Numbered from the stretch's first letter, positions 1-7,883 are shown. The stretch: 26,186 nt of DNA from Blastococcus sp. (GCA_025963345.1 JAOPUS010000083.1:1-26186), one strand, 5' to 3'. The notes: generated by a model not told the origin, from the letters alone. Translations and numbers: made by a program.

Positions 1-122
1 AGGTGGTCGCCCCAGCAGGCGATCTCCAGGCCGTCGTACCCCCAGTCGGAGGCCAGCCGGCACATCTCCTCGAACGGCAGGTCGGCCCACTGGCCGGTGA
101 ACAGGGTGACGGGACGGGGCAT
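1..122 (-). CDS. Sugar phosphate isomerase/epimerase, N-terminal fragment (runs off the window)
   Basis: Only the first 40 codons are inside the window. The peptide begins MPRPVTLFTGQWADLPFEEM and continues through RLASDWGYDGLEIACWGDH. This is the first beta-alpha unit of the TIM-barrel sugar phosphate isomerase/epimerase family (xylose-isomerase-like barrel; IolE/IolI relatives), which interconverts sugars or inositol derivatives in the cytoplasm. The ATG is preceded by GAGAGG at a normal distance, which fixes the start. It lies 28 bases downstream of the stop of the fused pseudogene at 150-658 and is probably read from the promoter near 722-751. This looks like the last healthy member of a damaged sugar operon. 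The substrate cannot be told from this fragment. Confidence 0.75.
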   Translation of the reverse strand, partial: MPRPVTLFTGQWADLPFEEMCRLASDWGYDGLEIACWGDH

Positions 123-149
123 CGCGCGGTCCTCTCGGTCGAAGTCGGG

Positions 150-658
150 TCAGGCGGGGATGTCGGTCCAGGTGGAGCGGTCGGCGGCGCTGCGCTCGAC
201 GGCGTCGAGCACCCGCTGGACCTGCAGTCCGTCGGCGAACGACGGCACCGGGTCCTCGCCCTTGGCGATGGCGGTCACCAGGTCGGGCCGGGCGAGGCCG
301 AAGCGGGACCCATCCCTGCCCGGGAGGATGTCGTCCGCGGCCGAGAGGCCGGCGACCAGTCGAGCTCCTGGTAGATCGTCGCGATGCCGAGGCTCATGGC
401 GGCCTGCGGATCGCTGAGCGACACCTGCTCACCGCGCCCGGTGATGGTGCCGGCGTCCGGCTGGTGCGCCCCGGCCAACACCGTGATCAGGGTCGACGTG
501 CCGGCGCCGTTCTGGCCGAGCAGACAGTGCACCTCGCCCGGGCGGACGACGAGGTCGACGCCGTCGAAGGCCCGGACCCCGGGAAAGGCCGTGACGATGC
601 GGTGCATCTCGAGCAGGGGCGCGGTCACAAGGGACCCCCGGGTGCACTGCGAGGCCAC
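150..658 (-). pseudogene. Remnant of a sugar ABC transporter ATPase fused to the C-terminus of a Gfo/Idh/MocA oxidoreductase
   Basis: The 5' part (from 658, or from a GTG at 628) is the first nucleotide-binding domain of an RbsA/MglA-type sugar importer ATPase: FPGVRAFDGVDLVV, Walker A region, then IATIYQELD at the Q-loop. Three things are wrong. The Walker A lysine is replaced by threonine (GQNGAGTST; codon at 497-499). The frame breaks after YQELD near 358, and the expected continuation LVAGLSAADDI reappears one frame over. After SRFG near 300 the protein turns without a stop into a typical Gfo/Idh/MocA C-terminus (GEDPVPSFADGLQVQRVLDA), ending at 150. Signature, Walker B and the whole second half of the ATPase are missing, as is almost all of the dehydrogenase. 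I read this as a deletion joining two genes of one sugar operon, plus point decay. A sequencing error could explain the frameshift but not the other lesions. Confidence 0.8.
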
Positions 659-703
659 GCAGAATCGGTCATGCCATCACCGGACTTTTGCTCCCCATGA
701 CCA

Positions 704-728
704 TTAGTCTGTAGCAGCGTCAACCTAA
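704..728 (-). promoter_or_regulatory. Operator-like inverted repeat at the damaged sugar operon
   Basis: The plus strand reads TTAGTCTG, nine bases, CAACCTAA, which is the symmetric pattern TTAGnnTG-N9-CAnnCTAA. It overlaps the proposed -10 box (722-727) and extends into the transcribed side, where a repressor would block initiation. Its natural ligand would be the neighbouring ROK protein, whose gene (905-2074) is broken. The pattern is seen; the role is inferred. Confidence 0.4.
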
Positions 729-774
729 GTCCGCCGAGGAACTGTGGTCAAGGTCGCCGGGCGGGGTGACCGAA
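722..774 (-). promoter_or_regulatory. Promoter of the damaged sugar operon (shared module)
   Basis: On the minus strand TTGACC (746-751) is followed after 18 bases by TAGGTT (722-727), a plausible -35/-10 pair. Upstream sits TTCGGT (769-774). The stretch 744-774 matches 12173-12203, upstream of the intact ROK-xylA operon, at 25 of 31 positions, including the ten-base CCTTGACCAC and all of TTCGGT at identical spacing. Transcription would start near 715 and run into the ABC remnant and the epimerase gene. Confidence 0.5.
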
Positions 775-904
775 CCACAATCACATTGCTGTCCTCCGGA
801 CCGCACCGCGGCCACGTGCCGTCTCGCGCGGAGCCGCTGAGTCCTGCCTGCCCGGGACCCTGCGGGCCCCACTCGGCAGGACAGTGACGGTTCCGATCGG
901 CTCG

Positions 905-2074
905 TTACCGCGCGAAGGTCTGGACCGAGTCCTCGTCCAGGAACTCCCCGATCGCCATCAAGGCGGCGCCCACGCGGCCGGACCGGTCGGGCGCATCACT
1001 GACGGTGATCTCCAGCGCCCGAGCGGCCAGGGGCATTGGGCGGCGGTAGACCGCCTCCCGGATGCCGCGAGCAACGGGGCGCCGGCCCGCGCGACCCCAC
1101 CGGTCATGACGATGCGGTGCGGGTTGAAGAAGTTGACCAGCGCGGCGAGCACCGTGCCGATCGTGCGGCCCGGCGTCCGGGACGAGCTCGAGTGCGGGCC
1201 GTCGCCCTGCGCGGCCAGCTGGACGACGTCTCGCGTCGTGCTGACCGGCAGCCCTGCCGCCACGGCGTCGCGGAGCAGCGCACCACCACCGGCGATCGCC
1301 TCCAGGCAGTTCTCGTTGCCGCACCGGCAGACCACCGTCCGCCCGTCCGGCTGCGCGACGTAGATGTGCCCGATGTCCCCGGCGCTGCCCTGCGCGCCGC
1401 GGTAGACCCGCCCGTTGACGATGACGCCGCAGCCGATCCCGGTACCGACCTTCACGACCAGCACGTCCTGGACCGACCCGCCGACCCCCATCTCGCCCAG
1501 CGCCATCACGTTCACGTCGTTGTCGACGTAGACGGGGCACTCATATCGGCCGAACGCACTGGGGATCGGGTGGTCGTGCCAGCCCGGCATGATCGGCGGG
1601 TGCGACGGCCGCCCCGTGGAGAACTCCACCGGGCCCGGCACGCCGACGCCGACGGCGCACACGTCGGCCGGGCTGAGGCCGGCCTCGGCGAGCACCTTCT
1701 GGGCCAGCCGGTCGACCTCGGCCAGCACGGGGGCGGGCCCGTCGGCGATGTCGATGGGATGCCCCACGGTCGCGAGGATCTGCGCGGAGAGATCGGTGAC
1801 CGCGACGTCGACGCTGGTCACCCCCAGGTCCACGGCGAGCACGCACCCGGCCCGGCTGTTGAACTGCAGCAGCGTCGGTGGCCGCCCTCCGGTGGTCCCG
1901 CCCCGGCCGCCCTCCTCGAGGAGGTTGCGGCGATGAGCTGGTCCACCCGGGCGCTCACGGTGTTGCGCGAGGCGCCGGTCAGCGCCACGAGGTCCGCCCG
2001 GCTCCGCGCGCGGCCGGTCCGCACATGGCGCAGCAACTCGCCGGCAGAGGCAGATGCGCGCGCCACGGGGCCAT
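905..2074 (-). pseudogene. ROK-family transcriptional repressor, broken by frameshifts
   Basis: Spread over three frames is one ROK (repressor/ORF/kinase) protein. It has an N-terminal winged helix (ELLRHVRTGRARSRADLV, then LTGASRNTVSARVDQLIAA), the sugar-kinase-like body (LAVDLGVTSVDVAVTDLS, VGVGVPGPVEFSTG, VKVGTGIGCGVIVNG), the zinc motif GHIYVAQ...CRCGNENCLE and a C-terminus ending at a TAA at 905. One base is missing near 1930 (LIAA then LLEEGGRG resumes in another frame) and another near 1065 (APLL then RGIREAVYRR). A third shift is likely at the 5' end: the ATG at 2074 has a good AGGAAG site but is one base out of frame with the helix-turn-helix, while the in-frame GTG at 2066 has none. 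Zinc and sugar-binding residues look otherwise preserved, so decay seems recent. It presumably once controlled the neighbouring sugar operon. Confidence 0.8.
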
Positions 2075-2210
2075 AGTGAGCTTCCTGCCCTGGCCGTCCA
2101 CGGGTCGGCCGACGACGGTTGACCGCCCGGTCGGTGGGCACAGAGCGGGGCAACCGAGAATCTGGTTGAGCTCTGGACGAGCCCCTTTTCCACACTGAGC
2201 GAGGTACCTC

Positions 2211-2705
2211 ATGGGTCTGCCCATCACCCTGTCCGAGATCGCCCCGCGGATCTCCGCCGGCGCGTTCATCCTCAACAGCGGCCTCGGCAAGCGTGGCGCC
2301 GACGAGGCCACCGCGGCCGGGCTGCACGGGTTCGCCTCGGGCACCTATCCGTTCCTGAAGAACATGCAGCCCCAGCAGTTCGTCAGGACGCTGGCGAATG
2401 CGGAGATCGCAGTCGGGGCGATACTGCTGGCGCCGTTCGTGCCGACGGCGGTCGCGGGCGCCGCGCTCACCGGCTTCTCCGGCGGTCTGCTGGGCCTCTA
2501 CCTGAAGACGCCCGGCATGCGGAAGCCTGGCAGCCTCGCCCCGACCCAGGAGGGCCTGGCCGTGGCCAAGGACGTGTGGCTGCTCGGCATCGGCATCGGG
2601 TTGCTCACCCGCGGCACCGTCGACCGCCGGCCCCGGGTCAGCGTGAAGAAGGCCCGGAGGCTGGCCAAGAAGGCCGCACGGGAGGCGCGGCGCACCGTCC
2701 GCTGA
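2211..2705 (+). CDS. DoxX-like integral membrane protein with basic C-terminal tail
   Basis: A protein of 164 residues. Hydrophobic segments lie near residues 10-28, 63-100 (two helices, from NAEIAVGAILLAPFV to GGLLGLYL) and 120-138 (KDVWLLGIGIGLLT). The overall pattern, with a glycine-rich first helix and a short conserved loop FLKNMQPQQF, resembles the DoxX/DoxD membrane family, but I assign this on pattern only. The last 26 residues are strongly basic (KKARRLAKKAAREARR) and should face the cytoplasm. GAGG six bases before the ATG sets the start. It diverges from the broken ROK gene and opens the plus-strand envelope cluster. The biochemical role is unknown; DoxX relatives are linked to membrane redox and thiol stress. 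Confidence 0.6.
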   Translation: MGLPITLSEIAPRISAGAFILNSGLGKRGADEATAAGLHGFASGTYPFLKNMQPQQFVRTLANAEIAVGAILLAPFVPTAVAGAALTGFSGGLLGLYLKTPGMRKPGSLAPTQEGLAVAKDVWLLGIGIGLLTRGTVDRRPRVSVKKARRLAKKAAREARRTVR

Positions 2706-2768
2706 GGATCGGGGCCGGCCGACCGTCGATCGACGTTCACCCGCCGAACACCTGCCGGACCCACTGCC

Positions 2769-2811
2769 GCCCGCTGCGCGGGCAAGCATGGGCGTCGCCG
2801 TCCGACGCCCA
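2769..2811 (+). other. Tandem hairpins ahead of a small membrane protein gene
   Basis: Two perfect inverted repeats follow each other: GCCCGC-tgc-GCGGGC (2769-2783) and TGGGCGTCG-ccgtc-CGACGCCCA (2789-2811). The second ends on the first base of the AAGGAG ribosome binding site of the 34-residue gene at 2822. A perfect 12-bp palindrome, CGTCGATCGACG, lies a little upstream at 2724-2735. The first hairpin could terminate transcription of the DoxX-like gene. The second could shape access to the ribosome binding site. At this GC content short stems are common; the 9-bp stem and its position are the notable part. Confidence 0.5.
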
Positions 2812-2821
2812 AGGAGTTCCC

Positions 2822-2926
2822 GTGTCCGAGATCCTCATCGCTGTCCTCACCGAGGCGCTCGGCGCCGCCCTGCTCGCGCTGGTCGTCGCCGGGATCAGGC
2901 GACTGGTGGCCTCGGCCACCGCCTGA
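2822..2926 (+). CDS. 34-residue single-helix membrane protein
   Basis: A GTG start sits five bases after a near-ideal AAGGAG and opens a 35-codon frame. The product begins MSEILIAVLTEALGAALLAL, continues VVAGIRRLVASATA and stops at TGA 2924-2926. It is one hydrophobic helix (about residues 3-25) followed by an Arg-Arg pair and a short tail, so it should sit in the membrane with the C-terminus inside. Codons almost all end in G or C, as in real genes around it. It lies between the DoxX-like gene and the P-type ATPase on the same strand. I recognise no family. It could be a small subunit or modulator of a neighbouring membrane protein, or a toxin-like peptide; neither is shown. Confidence 0.6.
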   Translation: MSEILIAVLTEALGAALLALVVAGIRRLVASATA

Positions 2927-3046
2927 GCCCCCCGCTCACGGTTCACCCAGGCAGGTCCCAGCCCGCGTCCAGCCGGCATCCGGCTCACCTCGCCGGGAAC
3001 GTCCTGGCCCGCGCGCCGGGCCCCACCGCGTGCCACGATCGCTGGA

Positions 3047-3072
3047 CGCGGCCGTTTGCAAACGCGGCCGCG
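3047..3072. promoter_or_regulatory. Palindromic operator candidate upstream of the P-type ATPase
   Basis: The sequence CGTTTGCAAACG (3053-3064) is a perfect 12-bp palindrome. It is set between two direct copies of CGCGGCCG (3047-3054 and 3063-3070), so the block is both a palindrome and a repeat. AT-containing symmetry is rare in this DNA. It lies 64 bases before the ATPase start. The form suits a dimeric repressor such as a LacI-type or metal-responsive regulator; no such gene is in the window. Confidence 0.45.
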
Positions 3073-3127
3073 CACGCGAGTGCGGTCGGCACCGACCAGT
3101 CCGACCCCACGCAGGCGAGGGGCCGCC

Positions 3128-6100
3128 ATGACGGTCGTACCGGCGATGGCACCTGATCTGATCCGCGGGTCGCTCCGGGCGTCCGGGCGTCGCACGCACG
3201 AGGCGTTCAACGCGTCCGCCCGGATCGCCCGGGGAGTCCTCACTGCGCCCCGGTCGGCGGTGCGGGCCGTGACCGCTGCCGGCGCGGTGGCGGGTGTCGA
3301 TCGGCAGATCTGGGCGGCCGGTGACCTGGCCATGCTGGAGGTCCGCGGGCTGGACCGCGGCGCAGGCCGCCCGGCGGCGGCATCCGCGGTACAGGCGTCC
3401 CTCGCGGCGGTCGACGGGATCACCTGGGCCCGGGTGGACGCCGTCACCAGCCGGGTTGCCGTGCGCTACGACGCCCGTCGGCACACGCTCTCCGATGTCG
3501 CCGGTGCCCTGGCTCGCGCGGAACAGCAGGTACCCACCCAGACGCCCGGCTACCGGCGTCCGGGCACCGGAAACGCCGGTGGCTCACCGGTGGACCGGCC
3601 GGCCGCACCGGTGCAGGCCGGCCCGGGGGTGGACGGTTCCGCCGACGACGCGCGGGTCCCGAGGGTGCACACCGTGGCCTTGGCAGCGAACGTGTTCGCC
3701 GCAACCGCCGTCGCCGTGGCCCGGATGGCCCGCGTGCCGACGTTGCCTCCCGGCACTGCGGCCCTGGCCGCCCTCGTCGAGCACCAGCCGTGGGTGCGCA
3801 CCCGACTGGAACGGCGGCTCGGTGCGGCCGGCTGTGAAGTCCTCCTCGCCGTCGGGAACGCCACCGTTCTCGGCCTGACCGGCACCGTGCACCCCTTGGT
3901 GGTCGACAGCGCGCGGCGCATCCAGACGCTCCGCGCCACGAGGGCGACGCAGGCGGTCGTGACCCGGCTGGAGCCCGGACTGACCGGGGCGTCCCGGCCG
4001 GGCCGGACGACTCCGCTCGGCACGGACGAGCGGCCCGTCCCACTGCCCGACGGCCCGATCGAACGGCTGGTCCGCCGCACGGCGACGGGCTCGCTGCTGG
4101 CCGCCGGCGCCGCGCTGGCCGCGACCGCCGACCCGGACGTGGCCGGCCGCGCCGTGCTGGTGAGCGTGCCGCGGGCGGCCGTCCTGGCGCGGGAGACCTT
4201 CGCGGACTCCCTCGCGATCGCGCTGGCCCGCCGGGCGGTGCCGACCCTCGACCTGGGAGCGCTGCGCCGCCTGGACCGGGTCACGACCGTCGTCGTCGAG
4301 AGTGCGGTCCTCCACGTCGACCGCCGACGGGTCCTGCGCGCCCGCGCCCTGAACGGGTGGCCGATGGAACGGGTCTGGCGGGCGGCTCAGCACCTGCTGG
4401 AGACGGCCGACGTCCCGGCGACCGGCCGCTCCGGCCTCGCCCTCGTTCGCCGGGTGTCCGGTTCCGAGGGTCACGGACATGGCGCAACCGCCCTCACCCA
4501 CCTGGTCCTGACCTCCGACGGCGACGCCGTGGGTGACGTACTGATCGGGCAGGAACTGGACCCCCTGGCCGCTGCTGTGCTCTCGGCTGTCCGCCAGGCC
4601 GGGCTCCGGCTCGTCGTGACGGAGGACCCGGCTGCCGCCGGCCTCGTCCGCCGGGCGGGCGAGGTGCTGGGCGAGGACGGCGGGGACGCCGCGTGGCTCC
4701 GCCGGCACGTCCGGCGGCTCCAGTCCGACGGGGAGGTGGTCGCCCTGATCGGGGCCGACGAGAACGCGCTGGACGCCGCCGACGTCGGCATCGGCGTCAT
4801 CCCGGCGACCGGCCGGGTGCCGTGGGCCGCCCACATCCTCTGCGGGCCGGGCCTCGTCGAGCTGCCGCGGCTGCTCGCGGCGGCTCCGGCCGCCCGGGCC
4901 ACCAGCGAGCGCTCGGTCCGGCTGTCACTGGCCGCCACGTTCCTGGGCGGCCTGCTCGTCGCCGTCGGACCCAGGCGCCGGGGCGGCAACGCGACCGTGC
5001 CGGTGACGATGGGCGCGGCCGGAGCCATTCTGTCGGCGGTGCGGGAGGCGCAGCGGATCGGCCGCCTGCCGGACCCGGTGCCTGCGCCGGACACCCCGTG
5101 GCATGCGCTCGAACCGGGCGAGGTGCTGGAGCGGGTACCCGATCCCGGCCAGCCGCCGCCGGAGGAGCCGGCACCGCGCCGATCCTCGGCCCCGCGCCGG
5201 ACCGCCCGGTCCCTGGCCGGGCTGGTCTCCAACGTCCGCGCCGAGCTCGCCGATCCGCTGACCCTGGTGCTGGCGACCGGTGCCGCCGCATCGGCGGTGA
5301 TCGGCTCCCCCACCGACGCGCTACTGGTGGCGGGTGTCCTGGTGGGCAGCGCAGTGATCAGCGGCGCCCAGCGGATGCGCGCCGAGCGCGCCCTCCGCTC
5401 ACTTCTCCTCGAGCAGCGGCTCCCGGGGCGGATCGTCGACCTCGACAGCACCGACCGGAGGCACGGCGGGTCGGGACCGACGCGGAGCGTCCCGGCCACC
5501 CAGCTACAGCCCGGGCACGTCATCGACCTGGTGGCCGGCGACGTCGTCCCGGCCGACGCCCGGCTTCTCCTCGTCGACGACCTGGAGGTGGACGAGGCAA
5601 CCCTCACCGGCGAGTCCTCCCCGGTCGACAAGCAGCTCACTCCCACGCCCGGTGCAGAGCTGCCGGACCGCGCCTGCATGGTGTACGAGGGCACGACGAT
5701 CGTCGCCGGGTCCGGCCGGGCGGTGGTCGTGGCGGTCGGCGCCGCCACCGAGGCCGGTCGGGCTCTCGCGCTGGCCGGCCGGGCAGGTGCGCCCGCCGGG
5801 ATGCAGACCAGGCTCGAGGAGCTCACCAGCAAGGCGCTCCCGGTCACCCTGGCCGGTGGCGCCGCGGTCTCGGCGATGGCGTTGCTGCGGGGCCGGCCGG
5901 TGCGGGCGGCGGTCGCCTCCGGCGTCGCCGTCGCCGTCGCCGCCGTCCCCGAGGGGCTGCCGCTGATGGCGACCGTCGCTCAGCTCGGGGCGGCTCGCAG
6001 GCTCTCCCGGCGCGGCGTCCTCGTGCGGGCCTCGCGCACGGTCGAGGCCCTCGGGCGGGTCAGCACGATGTGCTTCGACAAGACCGGGACGCTCACCGAG

Positions 6101-7714
6101 GGGCGCCTGCGCCTGGTGCGCGTCGCCGACCTGGGTGGCGAGTGGGCGCCGGACGCGGCGCCGGCGCGGCGGATGCTGCGGGCCGCTGCCCATGCCAGCC
6201 CACGGCGCGACGGCCCGCACGCGCCGACCCATGCCACCGACGAGGCGGTCCTCGATGCCGCGCGGGCGATCCTCGGCGATCAGCTCGACGAGGAGTGGGA
6301 GGAGCTGGCCGAGGTGCCCTTCCACAGTGAACGCAAGTTCTCCGCGGCCGTCGGCCGCACCCCCGGCAAGGTCCGCGTCGTGGTCAAGGGCGCCCCGGAG
6401 GTACTGCTGCCGCGCTGCAGCCACGTGCGCGACGACCGGGGCAAGCGGCCGCTGGACAGCGCCCACCGCGCACGCGCCGCCGAGGCCGTCCACGACCTCG
6501 CCGCCCAGGGGTTGCGGGTGCTTGCCGTCGCCCGCCGGAACGTCGGGGACGTCGCCGAGGCCGTGCCCGAGCCGGAGGAGGTGGCGGGCCTCGGCGACCT
6601 CACTCTGCTCGGCTTCATCGCGCTGGCCGACACCGCCCGCCCGCAGGCGGCCGCCACGATCGCCACGCTCGAGAAGAGCGGGGTGCGCCCCGTCATGATC
6701 ACCGGGGACCACCCGGTGACCGCCCAGGCGATCGCGGTGACGCTCGGCATCCCCGTCGCGGACCTGGTGACCGGACCGGAACTCACCGATCTCGACGAAG
6801 CGGCCCGGACGGCGAGGGTCCGTCGGGCATCGGTGTTCGCGCGGGTCTCGCCGGAACAGAAGCTGCAGATCGTCGAGGCGCTCCGGCACGACGGCCAGGT
6901 CGTCGCCATGGCCGGCGACGGCGCCAACGACGCCGCGGCGATCCGCCTCGCCGATGTGGGCATCGGGATGGCCGCCAAGGGGTCGACGTCGGCCCGCAGC
7001 GCCGCCGATCTCGTGCTGACCGAACCCGACATCAGTCTCGTGATCGAGGCCCTCGTCGAGGGCCGGGCGATGTGGCGGCGAATCCGCGACGCCGTGGCCG
7101 TCCTGCTGGGCGGCAACGTCGGCGAGATCGCGTTCACCCTGGCCGGCACCGCCCTGGGCGGGCACGCCCCCGTCAACACCCGCCAGTTCCTGGTGGTCAA
7201 CATGTTCACCGACCTGCTCCCGTCGATGGCCCTGGCGCTCGCGCCGACACCGGCCGGGACCGCGGAACGGTCGGCGCTCCTGGCCTCGGGGCCGCCGTCC
7301 CTGGGTGCGCCCCTGCTGCGCGACATCGGCCTACGCGGGGCGGTCACCAGCGCGAGCGCGCTCGTCGCCTGGCAGATCGGCCGGTTCACCGGCAGCCGGC
7401 AGCGGGCCGGCACCATGGCTCTGGCCACCCTCGTCGGCACCGAACTGGGCCAGACCCTCCTGCTCGGCGGGCGGAACCCGGTGGTGCTCGCGACGGGCCT
7501 GGGGTCGGCCGCGGTCCTGGCGGCAGTCATCCAGCTGCCTGGGGTGAGCGGCTTCCTCGGCTCCACCCCGCTCGGCCCGGTCGCGTGGTCGGTCGTGCTC
7601 GCCTGCTCCGCGGCCGCCACGGTCGCATCCGCGACGCTCCCCCGGCTGCGGCCGGCCAGGGGCCGGCTGCCACAGACACACAGGGATGACTCAGCTGTGA
7701 TGACACGGCTCTGA
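3128..7714 (+). CDS. Giant cation-transporting P-type ATPase (CtpH/CtpI-like) with a degenerate N-terminal pump half
   Basis: A 1528-residue membrane pump. The ATG at 3128 follows GAGGGG by five bases. Residues about 65-135 resemble a heavy-metal-associated fold but have no CxxC. Residues about 190-650 look like a degenerate P-type ATPase: where the phosphorylated Asp belongs the sequence is VVVESAVL (Glu391), and the hinge motif reads GADENALDAADVGIGV (542-557). From about 710 a complete P-type ATPase follows: TGES at 827-830, PEGLP at 941-945, DKTGT with the phosphorylated Asp984, KGAPE, TGDHPVTA, and GDGANDAAAI from 1263, then further helices to the end. PEGLP in helix M4 is the type of Ca2+-like P2 pumps rather than CPC heavy-metal pumps. 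Mycobacterial CtpH and CtpI have similar great length. The transported ion is unknown; the copper-type neighbour at 8593 is only a hint. Confidence 0.85.
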   Translation: MTVVPAMAPDLIRGSLRASGRRTHEAFNASARIARGVLTAPRSAVRAVTAAGAVAGVDRQIWAAGDLAMLEVRGLDRGAGRPAAASAVQASLAAVDGITWARVDAVTSRVAVRYDARRHTLSDVAGALARAEQQVPTQTPGYRRPGTGNAGGSPVDRPAAPVQAGPGVDGSADDARVPRVHTVALAANVFAATAVAVARMARVPTLPPGTAALAALVEHQPWVRTRLERRLGAAGCEVLLAVGNATVLGLTGTVHPLVVDSARRIQTLRATRATQAVVTRLEPGLTGASRPGRTTPLGTDERPVPLPDGPIERLVRRTATGSLLAAGAALAATADPDVAGRAVLVSVPRAAVLARETFADSLAIALARRAVPTLDLGALRRLDRVTTVVVESAVLHVDRRRVLRARALNGWPMERVWRAAQHLLETADVPATGRSGLALVRRVSGSEGHGHGATALTHLVLTSDGDAVGDVLIGQELDPLAAAVLSAVRQAGLRLVVTEDPAAAGLVRRAGEVLGEDGGDAAWLRRHVRRLQSDGEVVALIGADENALDAADVGIGVIPATGRVPWAAHILCGPGLVELPRLLAAAPAARATSERSVRLSLAATFLGGLLVAVGPRRRGGNATVPVTMGAAGAILSAVREAQRIGRLPDPVPAPDTPWHALEPGEVLERVPDPGQPPPEEPAPRRSSAPRRTARSLAGLVSNVRAELADPLTLVLATGAAASAVIGSPTDALLVAGVLVGSAVISGAQRMRAERALRSLLLEQRLPGRIVDLDSTDRRHGGSGPTRSVPATQLQPGHVIDLVAGDVVPADARLLLVDDLEVDEATLTGESSPVDKQLTPTPGAELPDRACMVYEGTTIVAGSGRAVVVAVGAATEAGRALALAGRAGAPAGMQTRLEELTSKALPVTLAGGAAVSAMALLRGRPVRAAVASGVAVAVAAVPEGLPLMATVAQLGAARRLSRRGVLVRASRTVEALGRVSTMCFDKTGTLTEGRLRLVRVADLGGEWAPDAAPARRMLRAAAHASPRRDGPHAPTHATDEAVLDAARAILGDQLDEEWEELAEVPFHSERKFSAAVGRTPGKVRVVVKGAPEVLLPRCSHVRDDRGKRPLDSAHRARAAEAVHDLAAQGLRVLAVARRNVGDVAEAVPEPEEVAGLGDLTLLGFIALADTARPQAAATIATLEKSGVRPVMITGDHPVTAQAIAVTLGIPVADLVTGPELTDLDEAARTARVRRASVFARVSPEQKLQIVEALRHDGQVVAMAGDGANDAAAIRLADVGIGMAAKGSTSARSAADLVLTEPDISLVIEALVEGRAMWRRIRDAVAVLLGGNVGEIAFTLAGTALGGHAPVNTRQFLVVNMFTDLLPSMALALAPTPAGTAERSALLASGPPSLGAPLLRDIGLRGAVTSASALVAWQIGRFTGSRQRAGTMALATLVGTELGQTLLLGGRNPVVLATGLGSAAVLAAVIQLPGVSGFLGSTPLGPVAWSVVLACSAAATVASATLPRLRPARGRLPQTHRDDSAVMTRL

Positions 7715-7814
7715 TGACGCAGCGTCGCCGGTGACGGCCCCCCAGCCGTTGCCCTCCGGCGCGTCGCGCCCGAACACGTGTGTCCCTGTCGTCCGGTCGC
7801 GGGGCGGAGTACCC

Positions 7815-7883
7815 ATGACCGCAGGGACCACCAGGGAGCCGACCGGAGCCGCCGCAGGAGCTGCAGGGAGGGGTAGCACATGA
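7815..7883 (+). CDS. Possible 22-residue upstream peptide coupled to the next gene
   Basis: An ATG five bases after CGGAG opens a 23-codon frame encoding MTAGTTREPTGAAAGAAGRG-ST. Its TGA (7881-7883) overlaps the ATG of the following gene (7880-7882), the ATGA arrangement of translational coupling. Against it, third-position GC is lower than in neighbouring genes and the peptide is Ala/Gly/Thr-rich without recognisable features. It may be a regulatory leader peptide or chance. Confidence 0.3.
   Translation: MTAGTTREPTGAAAGAAGRGST

Noticed and set aside
2121..2132. Small dyad GACCGCCCGGTC and TTGACC box upstream of the DoxX-like gene
   Set aside because: No matching -10 box at 16-18 bases, and a 5-base dyad is too short to support an operator.
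3006..3097. Further short perfect stems (3006-3022 and 3084-3097) upstream of the P-type ATPase
   Set aside because: Stems of 5-6 pairs are expected often by chance at this GC content, and their positions relative to genes give no added support.
5504..7165. Long minus-strand frame opposite the P-type ATPase
   Set aside because: The plus strand carries the complete P-type ATPase motifs; the antisense frame is a mirror of codon bias.
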